A program made the translations under genes and the position numbers. A stretch of 43,903 bases of DNA from Pseudomonadota bacterium (lineage in GTDB: Bacteria; Desulfobacterota; Desulfobacteria; Desulfobacterales; Desulfobacteraceae): positions 1 to 43,903 of the forward strand of contig JAHJLN010000113.1 of NCBI GenBank assembly GCA_018821715.1. Reading direction: 5' to 3'. The notes beneath the pieces are model-generated. The model worked only from the letters and a program-made list of their open reading frames with translations. It was not told the origin of the DNA and did no database searches. Shown here piece by piece: positions 16,572 to 25,615 of this stretch (within the stretch, counting starts at the first letter, position 1; every line of letters starts with the position of its first letter).

Positions 16572-17368
16572 GAAAGATAAATCTATTTGTCAGTATTTCG
16601 GCCATCGCCACCATGGGGTTTTTATATCTTCCCCTTATGGCGGTTGCATTTTTTTCAGTCAATGATACCAAATACGGGTTGGTGTGGAAAGGGTTTACCC
16701 TGGACTGGTATCTGAAACTGTTTCAAAATGAATTCATTCTCCATGCCGCATGGAACACACTGGTTCTGGCAATTGTATCAACCCTTGTGTCCACTATTTT
16801 AGGGACAATTCTTGCCATCGGCATGGACCGGTTTCCATGGCCCGGGAAAATGAATACAACACTTGATCTGATCCTGCACCTGCCGGTCATTATACCGGAT
16901 ATTATTTTTGCGGCTGCCATGGTGGTTGCATTTGGTTTTCTTCGTGCTTTATCCTCTGCCTTTGAACCGGGCCTCGTAAACATGATTATTGCCCACATTA
17001 CGTTTCAGACGGCATTTGTGGCGCTTGTGGTTCGAAGCCGTCTGATCAGTATCGGCAAGGATGTGGAAGAGGCGGCAAGAGATCTCTATGCAGATACCAC
17101 CTATCTGTTGTTAAAGATTACATTGCCGTTGCTCATGCCCGGTATTGTTGCCGGTGCCATGCTGGCGTTTACCCTTTCCCTTGATGATTTTGTCATCAGT
17201 TTTTTTACTGCAGGCCCTGATTCCGTGACACTTCCTTTGTATATCTATGCTGCGGTCAGAAGAGTTGTAACCCCGCAGATACATGCACTTTCAACCCTTA
17301 TCCTGCTGGTGACCATTATCATGGTCATCTTGATGGAAAGGTTTACAAGAAAAGTAAATATAAAATAA
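16568..17368 (+). CDS. potC: Spermidine/putrescine ABC transporter permease
   Basis: 266 residues; its ATG overlaps the potB stop (ATGA). Six membrane helices and the EAA loop VEEAARDLYADTTYLLLKIT. The segment LSLDDFVISFFTAGPDSVTL, with its conserved DDF, is characteristic of PotC. It forms the second half of the membrane channel. Confidence 0.92.
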   Translation: MRKINLFVSISAIATMGFLYLPLMAVAFFSVNDTKYGLVWKGFTLDWYLKLFQNEFILHAAWNTLVLAIVSTLVSTILGTILAIGMDRFPWPGKMNTTLDLILHLPVIIPDIIFAAAMVVAFGFLRALSSAFEPGLVNMIIAHITFQTAFVALVVRSRLISIGKDVEEAARDLYADTTYLLLKITLPLLMPGIVAGAMLAFTLSLDDFVISFFTAGPDSVTLPLYIYAAVRRVVTPQIHALSTLILLVTIIMVILMERFTRKVNIK

Positions 17369-17418
17369 AAAAGGGGTATCAGATAGTTATTGTTAACTAA
17401 AATCAAGGAGAAACAAAG

Positions 17419-18471
17419 ATGAAAAAATTAATGTTAATGGTCTTATCATTTCTGGTCCTTTTGTCAGGATCAGCATGGAGTGGCGGGGGTGAGTTGAAAA
17501 TTTTCACATGGTCTGAATACATGGATGAAGAAAACATGCCCAAAGATTTTGAAGCAGCAACAGGTATCAAGGTCCAGCTGGACATGTACGAATCCAATGA
17601 AGAAATGATGGCAAAGCTTCAAGCCGGTGGTCTGGGACAATATGATATTATCATTCCTTCCGATTACATCATGCCCAGCCTTATCAACTTAAAACTTTTA
17701 ACCCCCCTTGATCCATCAAAAATACCCAATATGAAAAATCTGGGGCATAAATTTACCCAGGCCTCTTTTGATCCGGGCAACAAATATTCTGTGGGCTGGC
17801 AGTGGGGAACAGTGGGTCTGATGTACAATAAAGCCAAATTAAAAGACAGTGATGTGACCTCCTGGGCGATTCTTTTTGATCCTGCTAAAAACCCGGGTTC
17901 CTTTTACCTGATTGATTCCGTCAGAGAGATGCTCGGCATTGCACTTGTCTATCTGGGATATGATTTTAATTCCGCTGTTCCCAAAGAGCTCAAAGCCGCT
18001 TCTGATCTTTTGATTGAGACTAAAAAACGTAAAAACTGTCTTGGGTTCAAGGGCGGCGTTGGCGGGAAAAACGATGTCATTTCTGGTGTTGCAGATGCTG
18101 CCATTGTCTATAACGGTGATGCCATCCAGACGGTTTCCAAGGAACCTGAAAAATATGGATTTATTGTTCCCAGGGAGGGCAGTGAGATCTGGATAGATTC
18201 CATGTGCATCCCGGCAAAGGCACCAAACATAGATGCAGCACACAAATGGATCAACTGGGTGCTTGAACCTGAAGTGGGGGCATCTCTTTCCAATTACAAC
18301 CAGTATGCAACCCCCAATGATGCCGCTGTTCCGTTTTTGACACCGGAAGATCTGAAAAATTCAGGCATCTGGCCGACACCGGAAATTATCAAGACCCTTC
18401 ATTTTGTGAAAGATCTTGGAAAAGACAACAATATGATAGACCAGGCATGGACACGGGTTAAATCCCACTAG
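17419..18471 (+). CDS. potD: Spermidine/putrescine-binding periplasmic protein
   Basis: 350 residues; AAGGAG lies eight bases before the ATG. A Sec signal peptide spans residues 1-21 (KK, hydrophobic core, AWS cut site) with no lipobox, so the mature protein should be soluble in the periplasm. LKIFTWSEYM and YDIIIPSDYIMPSLI are typical of the PotD/PotF family, as is the C-terminal region with INWVLEPEVGA. Ligand choice between putrescine, spermidine and agmatine cannot be read safely from the sequence. A 13-base-pair hairpin follows. Confidence 0.92.
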   Translation: MKKLMLMVLSFLVLLSGSAWSGGGELKIFTWSEYMDEENMPKDFEAATGIKVQLDMYESNEEMMAKLQAGGLGQYDIIIPSDYIMPSLINLKLLTPLDPSKIPNMKNLGHKFTQASFDPGNKYSVGWQWGTVGLMYNKAKLKDSDVTSWAILFDPAKNPGSFYLIDSVREMLGIALVYLGYDFNSAVPKELKAASDLLIETKKRKNCLGFKGGVGGKNDVISGVADAAIVYNGDAIQTVSKEPEKYGFIVPREGSEIWIDSMCIPAKAPNIDAAHKWINWVLEPEVGASLSNYNQYATPNDAAVPFLTPEDLKNSGIWPTPEIIKTLHFVKDLGKDNNMIDQAWTRVKSH

Positions 18472-18492
18472 TTTTTTTTATCAGAAAAATTA

Positions 18493-18543
18493 AGGTGACA
18501 GGCAAGCATCATACCATCAATCCTAACGGTTTGCCTGTCACCT
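18493..18543 (+). promoter_or_regulatory. Perfect 13-bp inverted repeat between potD and aguA
   Basis: AGGTGACAGGCAA (18493-18505) pairs exactly with TTGCCTGTCACCT (18531-18543) across a 25-base loop. No T-run follows, so it is not a typical intrinsic terminator. It could stabilise the potABCD message, be an RNase processing site, or hold an operator. It ends just upstream of either possible aguA start. Confidence 0.6.
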
Positions 18544-18574
18544 CAATATGCAAAATTTAAATAAAAGTGATCAC

Positions 18575-19663
18575 ATGACCCGGATTTATACTACAACGCC
18601 GTGTCAGGACGGTTTCAGGATGCCGGGTGAATTTGAAAGACACACCCGATGCTGGATGCTCTGGCCGGAACGAAATGACAATTGGCGCCTTGACGCCACA
18701 CCTGCCCAAAAGGCGTTTGCCAGTGTTGCACAGGCCATATCTGAATTTGAACCTGTATCCATTGGTGTTTCAAAAAAACAGTTTGATAAGGCCATGCGGC
18801 TGCTGCCCTCAAACATCACTATTGTTGAAATGGAGTCTGATGATGCCTGGATGAGGGATGTCGGACCCACCTTTGTAAAGGACAACAAGGGAAATGTCCG
18901 GGGAATTGACTGGGGCTTTAATGCCTGGGGCGGCCTTGACGGCGGTCTGTATTTCCCCTGGGACAAAGATGAAAAGGTGGCGTCGGCTGTTATGGAAAAC
19001 CAGAAGATAGACGGCTACAAGGCTCCTTTTATCCTGGAGGGCGGTGCCATTCATACCGATGGTGAGGGGACGCTTATCACAACAGAACAATGCCTTTTAA
19101 ACCCCAACAGGAATCCTGATTTATCAAAAGATCAGATTGAAACACTGTTAAAAGACTATCTTTGTGTTGACACCATCATCTGGCTTGACCAGGGGGTTTA
19201 TATGGATGAAACCGACGGTCATGTCGATAATATCTGCTGTTTTATTAAACCGGGAGAAGTTTTGCTTCACTGGACCGACGACCGATCTGATCCCCAGTAC
19301 GACATTTCCCACGATGCCCTTGAAAGGCTTTCTTGGGCCAAAGATGCCATGGGACGAACCCTTCTTATCCACAAAATTCATCAACCCGGACCGTTGACCA
19401 TCAGTTGCCAAGAAAGCAAGGGGGTTAAAAAAAGCACCCAGGCTGCCCCCCGGGAGAAGGGAAGCCGCCTGGCAGGCTCATACGTGAATTTTTATATTGC
19501 AAATAACGGTATTGTCATGCCGGTCTTTAATGATCCGCAAGATGCAGAGGCGGTTGCAAAGATTCAATCCCTTTTCCCGAAAAGAAAGGTTATCCGTATG
19601 CCGGCAAGGGAAATCCTTCTGGGGGGCGGCAATATTCACTGTATTACCCAGCAGCAGCCTTGA
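18575..19663 (+). CDS. aguA: Agmatine deiminase
   Basis: 362 residues from the ATG at 18575; an in-frame ATG at 18548 adds nine residues but has no purine-rich site, whereas AAAAGTGA precedes 18575. It belongs to the guanidino-group-modifying/PAD family: QDGFRMPGEFERHTRCWMLW and WPERNDNWR at the N-terminus, DDAWMRDVGPTF, catalytic His216 (DETDGHVDN) and nucleophile Cys356 (GGGNIHCITQQ). It converts agmatine to N-carbamoylputrescine and ammonia, the substrate of AguB encoded in the divergent operon. It lies 76 bases after potD and is probably co-transcribed with the transporter, which suggests that imported agmatine is a substrate. Confidence 0.93.
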   Translation: MTRIYTTTPCQDGFRMPGEFERHTRCWMLWPERNDNWRLDATPAQKAFASVAQAISEFEPVSIGVSKKQFDKAMRLLPSNITIVEMESDDAWMRDVGPTFVKDNKGNVRGIDWGFNAWGGLDGGLYFPWDKDEKVASAVMENQKIDGYKAPFILEGGAIHTDGEGTLITTEQCLLNPNRNPDLSKDQIETLLKDYLCVDTIIWLDQGVYMDETDGHVDNICCFIKPGEVLLHWTDDRSDPQYDISHDALERLSWAKDAMGRTLLIHKIHQPGPLTISCQESKGVKKSTQAAPREKGSRLAGSYVNFYIANNGIVMPVFNDPQDAEAVAKIQSLFPKRKVIRMPAREILLGGGNIHCITQQQP

Positions 19664-19667
19664 AACT

Positions 19668-19711
19668 AAAAAAAACAGTGGTGATTCGGCTGCCGGCAAC
19701 CGTGTTTTTTT
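19668..19711. terminator. Bidirectional terminator between aguA and speE
   Basis: An A-run, then an interrupted stem (ACA..GGT with ACC.TGT around CGGCTGCCGGCA), then a run of seven T. Because it has A on one side and T on the other it can end both the aguA and the convergent speE transcripts. Confidence 0.6.
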
Positions 19712-19715
19712 AAAC

Positions 19716-20591
19716 TCATGCATCTTTAATTAATTTTTCTGCGAAATACGGCAACACAAAAGAAGCTTCATGGACTTTGGCTGTATAATATTTTAACTGG
19801 TCCTGAACATTTTTGGGAATTTGCCTTGAAGGCTTTTTTAATTCCAATCCATTTGAGCCCAGACATATGCCGATATGACCTCCGGTAAAGGTTGGCACCA
19901 GAAAATTGGAATAGGCATGGTTCTTGAACAATTGTTTAATGATATTCACCATTTTTTGAACCATGTCCGGATGAAGAAAAAAAGATTCCCCCTGAATGGC
20001 AATTATGCCGTTTTTTTTCAATGCTTTTTGGCTGTGTTCATAAAAATTTTGTTCAAACAGAATTTCTCCGGGTCCAATCGGATCAGAAGAGTCAACAATG
20101 ATCACGTCGTATTCCTTTTCTTGTTGCTGAACGAATTGGGTTCCATCTGCTATATGAATCGTTACTCTTGGATCTTTGAATCCGCAGCTCATTTTTGGAA
20201 GGAATTTTTTTGAAGCAGATATGACGTCTTCATCTATTTCACAGATATCAATGACCCTGATGTTGTCATGCTTTGCAATTTCCCTTAAAACACCGCCGTC
20301 CCCCCCTCCGATAACCAGCACTTTTTCAGGGCATGGGTGGGCAAACAACGGCGTGTGAACCAGCATTTCCTGGTAGGTGAATTCATCAAAATACGTCAGC
20401 TGGATGATACCGTCTAAAACCAGCATCCTGCCATGGTTTTTTGTTTCATAAACATCAATCTGCTGAAAGCCGCTTTTTTTTGAAAACAAGGTTTTTTCAA
20501 TTTCAATGGAAAGGGCAATACCGGGCCACATATCAGAGGTCTCGGAAAACCATCCGTTCATTAATCGATCCAAGTTGTTTTGTCCTGTCAT
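19716..20591 (-). CDS. speE: Spermidine synthase (aminopropyltransferase)
   Basis: 291 residues from the ATG at 20591. The frame stays open to a TTG at 20684, but that codon lies inside the promoter (-10 at 20672-20667), so the long form cannot be made from it; the next ATG at 20561 is also possible. LVLDGIIQLTYFDEFTYQEM and GGGDGGVLRE (from residue 95) form the decarboxy-SAM site, with catalytic Asp167 in IIVDSSDPIGPG, and HEASFVLPYFAEK closes the fold. It transfers an aminopropyl group to putrescine. No SAM decarboxylase gene is in the window, so the donor must be made elsewhere. It faces aguA tail to tail and has its own promoter. Confidence 0.9.
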   Translation of the reverse strand: MTGQNNLDRLMNGWFSETSDMWPGIALSIEIEKTLFSKKSGFQQIDVYETKNHGRMLVLDGIIQLTYFDEFTYQEMLVHTPLFAHPCPEKVLVIGGGDGGVLREIAKHDNIRVIDICEIDEDVISASKKFLPKMSCGFKDPRVTIHIADGTQFVQQQEKEYDVIIVDSSDPIGPGEILFEQNFYEHSQKALKKNGIIAIQGESFFLHPDMVQKMVNIIKQLFKNHAYSNFLVPTFTGGHIGICLGSNGLELKKPSRQIPKNVQDQLKYYTAKVHEASFVLPYFAEKLIKDA

Positions 20592-20666
20592 GATCAAACC
20601 ATTTATGTGCTGTGGTCTGCATAAATATATTATTAAAAAAAGGTGCCAGCTAAACCTTAAAACATA

Positions 20667-20695
20667 TTTATAACCTTCAACCAATTGACTGTCAA
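20667..20695 (-). promoter_or_regulatory. Sigma-70 promoter of speE
   Basis: On the minus strand TTGACA (20695-20690), a 17-base spacer and TATAAA (20672-20667). This near-consensus promoter also settles that translation starts downstream of 20667. Confidence 0.75.
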
Positions 20696-20854
20696 CGATC
20701 TTGAAAAACTAAGGTTCTAAATTCCGTTTTTTATTTCATTGGCAGGATTGAGACTGTTTTTTATCAGAACAAAAATTAAAATTTAAGATCAGGTCATTAT
20801 TTGAATTGATTTAAATTTTTTAACCCTGTATTTTGCAGGACGAAAAATGACTTT

Positions 20855-20882
20855 TTTACATATATCCGCGGACCGTTATACA
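20855..20882 (+). promoter_or_regulatory. Candidate promoter of the ABC exporter genes
   Basis: TTTACA (20855-20860), 16 bases, TATACA (20877-20882). It lies about 55 bases upstream of the ATPase start. Confidence 0.5.
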
Positions 20883-20937
20883 AAACAAGGGTTTCTGGCG
20901 TGTATTTCAGAAAAATAAGGATTGGGTTTAAACATCA

Positions 20938-21675
20938 ATGCCAGGCAAATCAAATATTATTGAAGTCAGAAATTTAAAGAAAAAATATAACGGCAATACT
21001 GCTGTGGACGGGATTTCCCTTAACATTGCCCATGGCAGTTGTTTTGGCCTTTTGGGCCCCAACGGGGCAGGCAAAACCACGACGGTGGAGATGATGGAGA
21101 ATATTATTCCCCAGGATTCAGGACAGATCCTCTATAAAGGGAGAGCCAGGGACAAAGCCTTTAACCAGGAAGTCGGGATACAGTTCCAGCACACAGAGCT
21201 TCTGGCGTTTTTAACCGTGGAAGAAACCTTAAAAACATTTGCCGCTTTTTATGATAAACATTTATCAGTTGAAGATATTATTGCATTGACACTGCTTGAG
21301 AATATTAAGAAGAGCTTGAATGATAAAATTTCTGGCGGTCAGCGGCAGCGGCTGCTGCTGGGCCTGGCCCTTTTAAATGATCCGGATCTTGTCTTTCTGG
21401 ACGAACCCTCCACAGGTCTTGATCCCCAGGCAAGAAAACATATCTGGGAAATTATCAAGAACATGAATAAAAAAGGGAAAACCATTATTCTGACCACCCA
21501 TTATATGGAGGAGGCGCAAAGCTTGTGCGATACCATTGCCATTATGGATCAGGGCCGCATCATTGAACAGGGATCTCCCGAAAACCTGATTGATAAGCAC
21601 TGTAAAGATATGGACAGTCCGAAAAATATGGAATCCGTGTTTTTAAAACTAACCGGTAAGCGCCTAAGAGAATAG
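20938..21675 (+). CDS. ABC exporter ATPase (DrrA/CcmA type)
   Basis: 245 residues. Walker A GPNGAGKTT, signature ISGGQRQRLLLG, Walker B LVFLDEPSTGLD, H-loop LTTHYMEEA. The order and MEEAQSLCD tail are typical of ATPases paired with ABC-2 permeases, which export drugs, lipids or polysaccharides. The ribosome binding site is weak and distant (AAGGA about 16 bases upstream). The permease gene follows after four bases. Confidence 0.9.
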   Translation: MPGKSNIIEVRNLKKKYNGNTAVDGISLNIAHGSCFGLLGPNGAGKTTTVEMMENIIPQDSGQILYKGRARDKAFNQEVGIQFQHTELLAFLTVEETLKTFAAFYDKHLSVEDIIALTLLENIKKSLNDKISGGQRQRLLLGLALLNDPDLVFLDEPSTGLDPQARKHIWEIIKNMNKKGKTIILTTHYMEEAQSLCDTIAIMDQGRIIEQGSPENLIDKHCKDMDSPKNMESVFLKLTGKRLRE

Positions 21676-21679
21676 GATC

Positions 21680-22732
21680 ATGAGTTTTAAGAGAATGTGG
21701 GCATTGTTTGTGGCCAGAAACTTTGAGTTTATAAGGGATCGGGCAGGGTTTGGCTGGAATATTCTTTTTCCTTTTTTAATTGTGGCAGGATTCGGGGTGA
21801 TGTTCAGCTCTGACGCAAGGTCTGAGTTCAAACTGGGTATTTTCCCGGTAACCCCTGACCGGATGATTGTCAGGGAGCTTAAAATACCCGAGAAGCTCAA
21901 AGCCTATGACCAGATTAAAATTGTTCCCTTTGAAACCCATGATGAGGCCATGGATAAGCTTTTGCATCACAAGATAGACATCCTGCTGGAAAATGGCGGT
22001 GAAAAACTCAGGTACTGGATCAGTGATTCATCTCCCAAGGGATATGTATTGGAAAAGATGGTCAAGGAATCCATCATTTCTGAAGAGATGTTTGCATCCC
22101 GGGTCATCAAGCAACAGATCAAGGGTCAGCAGATTCGGTATATTGACTGGCTTTTTCCGGGAATTCTCGGGATGAACATCATGTTTTCTTCCCTTTTCGG
22201 GGTGGGGTATGTCATTGTCAGATACCGGCGGAGCGGTGTGTTAAAACGGCTTAAGGCAACGCCTGTTACAGCGTTTGAATATTTAACCGCCCAACTGATA
22301 TCACGGGTTTTAATTTTGCTGTCCACCTCGTTTCTGGTATGGCTTGGGTGTGATTTTATTTTTTCTTTTCAGATGCAGGGATCTTATTTTGATGCCTTTG
22401 TGGTTTTTCTGGCAGGGACGCTGTGTCTGGTCTGTCTCGGGCTGATCCTGGCATGCAGGGGAACCAATGAAGAACTCACCAATGGGGTTATCAATTTTAT
22501 CTGCTGGCCCATGATGTTTCTGTCTGAAGTATGGTTTTCCATTGAAGGGGCATCCAGCTGGGTTAAAACTGCGGCAAAAGCGTTACCGCTGACTCATTTT
22601 TTATCGGCAGCCAGGAAAATTATCAATGATGGTGCCACGCTTTCGGATGTATCACATGAAATTACCATTCTCCTTGTCATGAGCCTTGTTTTTTTGAGTA
22701 TCGGCGCCTTGTTTTTCTCCTGGACCAAATAA
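21680..22732 (+). CDS. ABC-2 type export permease
   Basis: 350 residues. One N-terminal membrane helix (about residues 25-43), a soluble loop of roughly 120 residues, then five helices in the C-terminal half (from IDWLFPGILGMNIMFSSLFG onward). PMMFLSEVWFSIEGASSWVK matches the ABC2_membrane family. It forms a transporter with the ATPase encoded four bases upstream. The substrate cannot be told from sequence. Confidence 0.87.
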   Translation: MSFKRMWALFVARNFEFIRDRAGFGWNILFPFLIVAGFGVMFSSDARSEFKLGIFPVTPDRMIVRELKIPEKLKAYDQIKIVPFETHDEAMDKLLHHKIDILLENGGEKLRYWISDSSPKGYVLEKMVKESIISEEMFASRVIKQQIKGQQIRYIDWLFPGILGMNIMFSSLFGVGYVIVRYRRSGVLKRLKATPVTAFEYLTAQLISRVLILLSTSFLVWLGCDFIFSFQMQGSYFDAFVVFLAGTLCLVCLGLILACRGTNEELTNGVINFICWPMMFLSEVWFSIEGASSWVKTAAKALPLTHFLSAARKIINDGATLSDVSHEITILLVMSLVFLSIGALFFSWTK

Positions 22733-22829
22733 GGGCAATTTTCATCAGCCGCATCATTACTATTTATAAATAATTCAATATATTGTATAAGACAAAGAAT
22801 ATTTTTGTTTAATTTTTGGAGGTTGAAAC

Positions 22830-24278
22830 ATGAAACCCGTTGTGGCCCTGCTTGGCCGCCCCAATGTGGGCAAATCCACATTGTTTAACAGGATAACTCG
22901 ATCAAGACAGGCGCTTGTTGATGATTTTCCGGGTGTGACAAGGGATAGACACTTAGCAGATGCAAAGTGGAATGATGTAGAATTTACAGTGATTGATACG
23001 GGCGGGTTTTTAAGCTCGGATGATGATATGTTTGCCGCCCAGATCAAGGAGCAGCTGACAGCTGCAGCTGACCAGGCCGATGTCCTTATCTTTATCATGG
23101 ATGGCCGGGAAGGATTGTCCCCCTATGACCGGGATCTGGCTGATTTTTTACGCCGGATGTCCAAACCCGTGTTTTATCTGATCAATAAAATAGAAAACTA
23201 CAAACAAGAAGAGGACCTTTCCGAGTTTTATTCATTGGGGATTGATCATTTTATCACCATTTCTGCGGAACACGGCATTGGTGTGGGGGATTTTTTAGAT
23301 GACCTGGTTAAAGTCTTGCCCAAATATGAGCCAGTGGAAGAAGACGATGAGTCCCGGATCAGGATTGCCATTGTGGGCAGGCCCAATGTGGGCAAATCTT
23401 CCCTTGCCAACCGGCTGTTTGGCGAACCGCGTCTTGTGGTCAACGAAAAGGCTGGGACTACGCGGGATGCCATAGAACTATCCCTTGAGCATGACGGCAG
23501 ACAATTTGTTCTGGTGGATACGGCCGGTATCCGCCGCAAGGGCAAGGTCACCAATAAGCTTGAAAAATTTTCCATCTTAAAATCACTGAAGAGCCTTGAT
23601 GATTGTGATGTTGCTTTGATCCTGATTGATGCGGATGAGGGCATTACAGACCAGGATATCACCATAGCCGGATATGCCGAAGACAGGGGATGCGGCGCCC
23701 TGTTTCTGATAAACAAGTGGGATCTTCTGGATGAGGAACGAAAAAGTGTTAAAAAATATATGGAGGAGCTGCGGCAAAAGGCAAAATTTTTGTCCTATGC
23801 CCCGGCCATGACGGTTTCCGCCCTTACCGGGCAGCGGTGTCATAAGATTTTGGATGAAGTGGTTAAAATTCATACGGAATATTGCCACAGAATTAATACC
23901 GGTGTGCTGAACCGGATTATTGAGGATGCGGTTTACAGGGAAGAACCCTCTTTGCATAAAGGCAAAAGATTAAAATTTTTCTATGCAGCCCAGGTGGCGA
24001 CAAAACCACCGAGTTTTGTCTGTTTTGTCAATTTTCCGAATGCGGTTCATTTTTCCTACAAGCGATACCTGATCAATCAGTTGCGGCAGATGATCCCGCT
24101 TGAAAAAACACCGATTAAGCTTTTTTTCAGGGAAAAGACAGGGAGAATTAAATTTTCAGGGGGATCAAGAGAAGAAGAAAGAATATTCCAGAAAAAGAAA
24201 AGACAAATTACTAAAAAACAAAAACAGAGAATAGAACAGAGCAAAAGAAAACGACAAAGGGATACGGATACGGCTTAA
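22830..24278 (+). CDS. der: Ribosome-assembly GTPase Der (EngA)
   Basis: 482 residues; GGAGG precedes the ATG. Two tandem GTPase domains, each with a GRPNVGKS P-loop (near residues 8 and 180), DTGG or DTAGI switch II and NK.D motifs (LINKIEN, LINKWDLL), then a C-terminal KH-like domain and a strongly basic tail (KKKRQITKKQKQRIEQSKRK). Der acts in 50S subunit maturation. rarA follows after five bases. Confidence 0.96.
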   Translation: MKPVVALLGRPNVGKSTLFNRITRSRQALVDDFPGVTRDRHLADAKWNDVEFTVIDTGGFLSSDDDMFAAQIKEQLTAAADQADVLIFIMDGREGLSPYDRDLADFLRRMSKPVFYLINKIENYKQEEDLSEFYSLGIDHFITISAEHGIGVGDFLDDLVKVLPKYEPVEEDDESRIRIAIVGRPNVGKSSLANRLFGEPRLVVNEKAGTTRDAIELSLEHDGRQFVLVDTAGIRRKGKVTNKLEKFSILKSLKSLDDCDVALILIDADEGITDQDITIAGYAEDRGCGALFLINKWDLLDEERKSVKKYMEELRQKAKFLSYAPAMTVSALTGQRCHKILDEVVKIHTEYCHRINTGVLNRIIEDAVYREEPSLHKGKRLKFFYAAQVATKPPSFVCFVNFPNAVHFSYKRYLINQLRQMIPLEKTPIKLFFREKTGRIKFSGGSREEERIFQKKKRQITKKQKQRIEQSKRKRQRDTDTA

Positions 24279-24283
24279 ATAAA

Positions 24284-25606
24284 ATGGATCTTTTTGAATC
24301 GTGTAATGATCAAGACAACTCGTCAAGCCGTCCCCTGGCTGACAGGATGCGCCCGGGAACACTTGATGCCCTTGTGGGCCAGGAACACCTGACTGCCAGA
24401 GGAAGCCTTCTTCAAAAGGCCATTGAAGATGACAGGGTTTTTTCCATGCTTCTCTGGGGACCGCCCGGATGCGGTAAAACAACCCTGGCCGGCATTATTG
24501 CCAATGAAACAAAATCTGAATTTGTAAAAATTTCAGCTGTTCTGTCCGGGGTTAAGGACATCCGGCAGATTATTGAACAGGCCAGGAAAAGGCGGGCGCT
24601 TCATAAAAAACGAACCATCCTGTTTGTGGATGAAATTCACAGGTTTAACAAGGCCCAGCAGGATGCCTTTCTCCTTCATGTGGAAAACGGGTTGATCACC
24701 CTTGTGGGCGCTACCACCCAAAATCCATCCTTTGAGGTCATCCCTGCACTGGTGTCCAGATGCAGGGTGTTTACCCTTAAAAATCTGGATAAGAAAAGTA
24801 TATTAATCCTTTTAAAACGGGCTTTAACAGATTCAAAAAACGGTATGGGTCTTGAAAAGGAAAAAGTGTCTGATGCGGCATTGGAACATATAGCCACCGT
24901 ATCTGACGGCGATGCAAGGGTTGCGCTGACCAACCTTGAGACAGCCGTGCTGCATTTTGCACGGAAACCCCGGATTGATATCCAGGATGTTGAGATTGCC
25001 ATAGAAAAGAAATCACTCCTGTACGACAAGGCGGGCGAAGAACATTATAATCTGATCTCCGCATTCATTAAAAGCATGCGGGGCAGTGATCCGGATGCGG
25101 CAATTTACTGGCTTGAACGGATGCTCACAGCAGGTGATGATCCGTATTACATGCTCAGAAGAATGATCCGGTTTGCTACTGAGGATATCGGAATGGCAGA
25201 CCCGGGTGCTTTGACCATGGCGCTGAATGCCGGGGAGGCATTCCGGATGTTAGGCCATCCTGAAGGGGAGGATGTGCTTTTTCAGGCAGCCATCTATCTT
25301 GCAACCGCTCCCAAGAGCAATGCGGTTTATATGGCCCATAAACAGGTAAAAAAGACACTGCAAAAAACCGGATACTCACCGGTTCCGCTTCATATCAGGA
25401 ATGCCCCGACCCAGCTGATGAAAGACTTGAATTATGGTAAAGGCTACACCTATGCCCATGATGATAAAAATGCCTACATCCCCCAGTCCTATCTGCCGGA
25501 GGATCTTGATGACCAGCGGTTTTATTTTCCAACGGACCGGGGATATGAGAAAACCGTAAAACAACGACTGGATGCCTGGATTAAATTAAAAAAAGAAAAC
25601 GGATAA
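24284..25606 (+). CDS. rarA: Replication-associated recombination protein A (MgsA/RarA)
   Basis: 440 residues. AAA+ ATPase with Walker A GPPGCGKTT (from residue 59), Walker B ILFVDEIHRFNKAQQDAF, sensor 1 LVGATTQNPSFE and arginine finger LVSRCRVF. The C-terminal oligomerisation domain contains YWLERMLTAGDDPYYMLRRM and the AE/DIGMADP block. It acts at stalled replication forks and on single-stranded DNA ends with SSB. It lies between der and a WYL regulator in one tightly packed run. Confidence 0.95.
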   Translation: MDLFESCNDQDNSSSRPLADRMRPGTLDALVGQEHLTARGSLLQKAIEDDRVFSMLLWGPPGCGKTTLAGIIANETKSEFVKISAVLSGVKDIRQIIEQARKRRALHKKRTILFVDEIHRFNKAQQDAFLLHVENGLITLVGATTQNPSFEVIPALVSRCRVFTLKNLDKKSILILLKRALTDSKNGMGLEKEKVSDAALEHIATVSDGDARVALTNLETAVLHFARKPRIDIQDVEIAIEKKSLLYDKAGEEHYNLISAFIKSMRGSDPDAAIYWLERMLTAGDDPYYMLRRMIRFATEDIGMADPGALTMALNAGEAFRMLGHPEGEDVLFQAAIYLATAPKSNAVYMAHKQVKKTLQKTGYSPVPLHIRNAPTQLMKDLNYGKGYTYAHDDKNAYIPQSYLPEDLDDQRFYFPTDRGYEKTVKQRLDAWIKLKKENG

Positions 25607-25615
25607 ACAGTCTCC

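Larger units (their letters stand above)
20592..20937. other. 346-base divergent intergenic region
   Basis: It carries the speE promoter (minus strand) and a candidate promoter for the ABC exporter (plus strand), listed separately. The rest is AT-rich; I see no open frame of note, tRNA, repeat or clear riboswitch in it. Confidence 0.6.
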
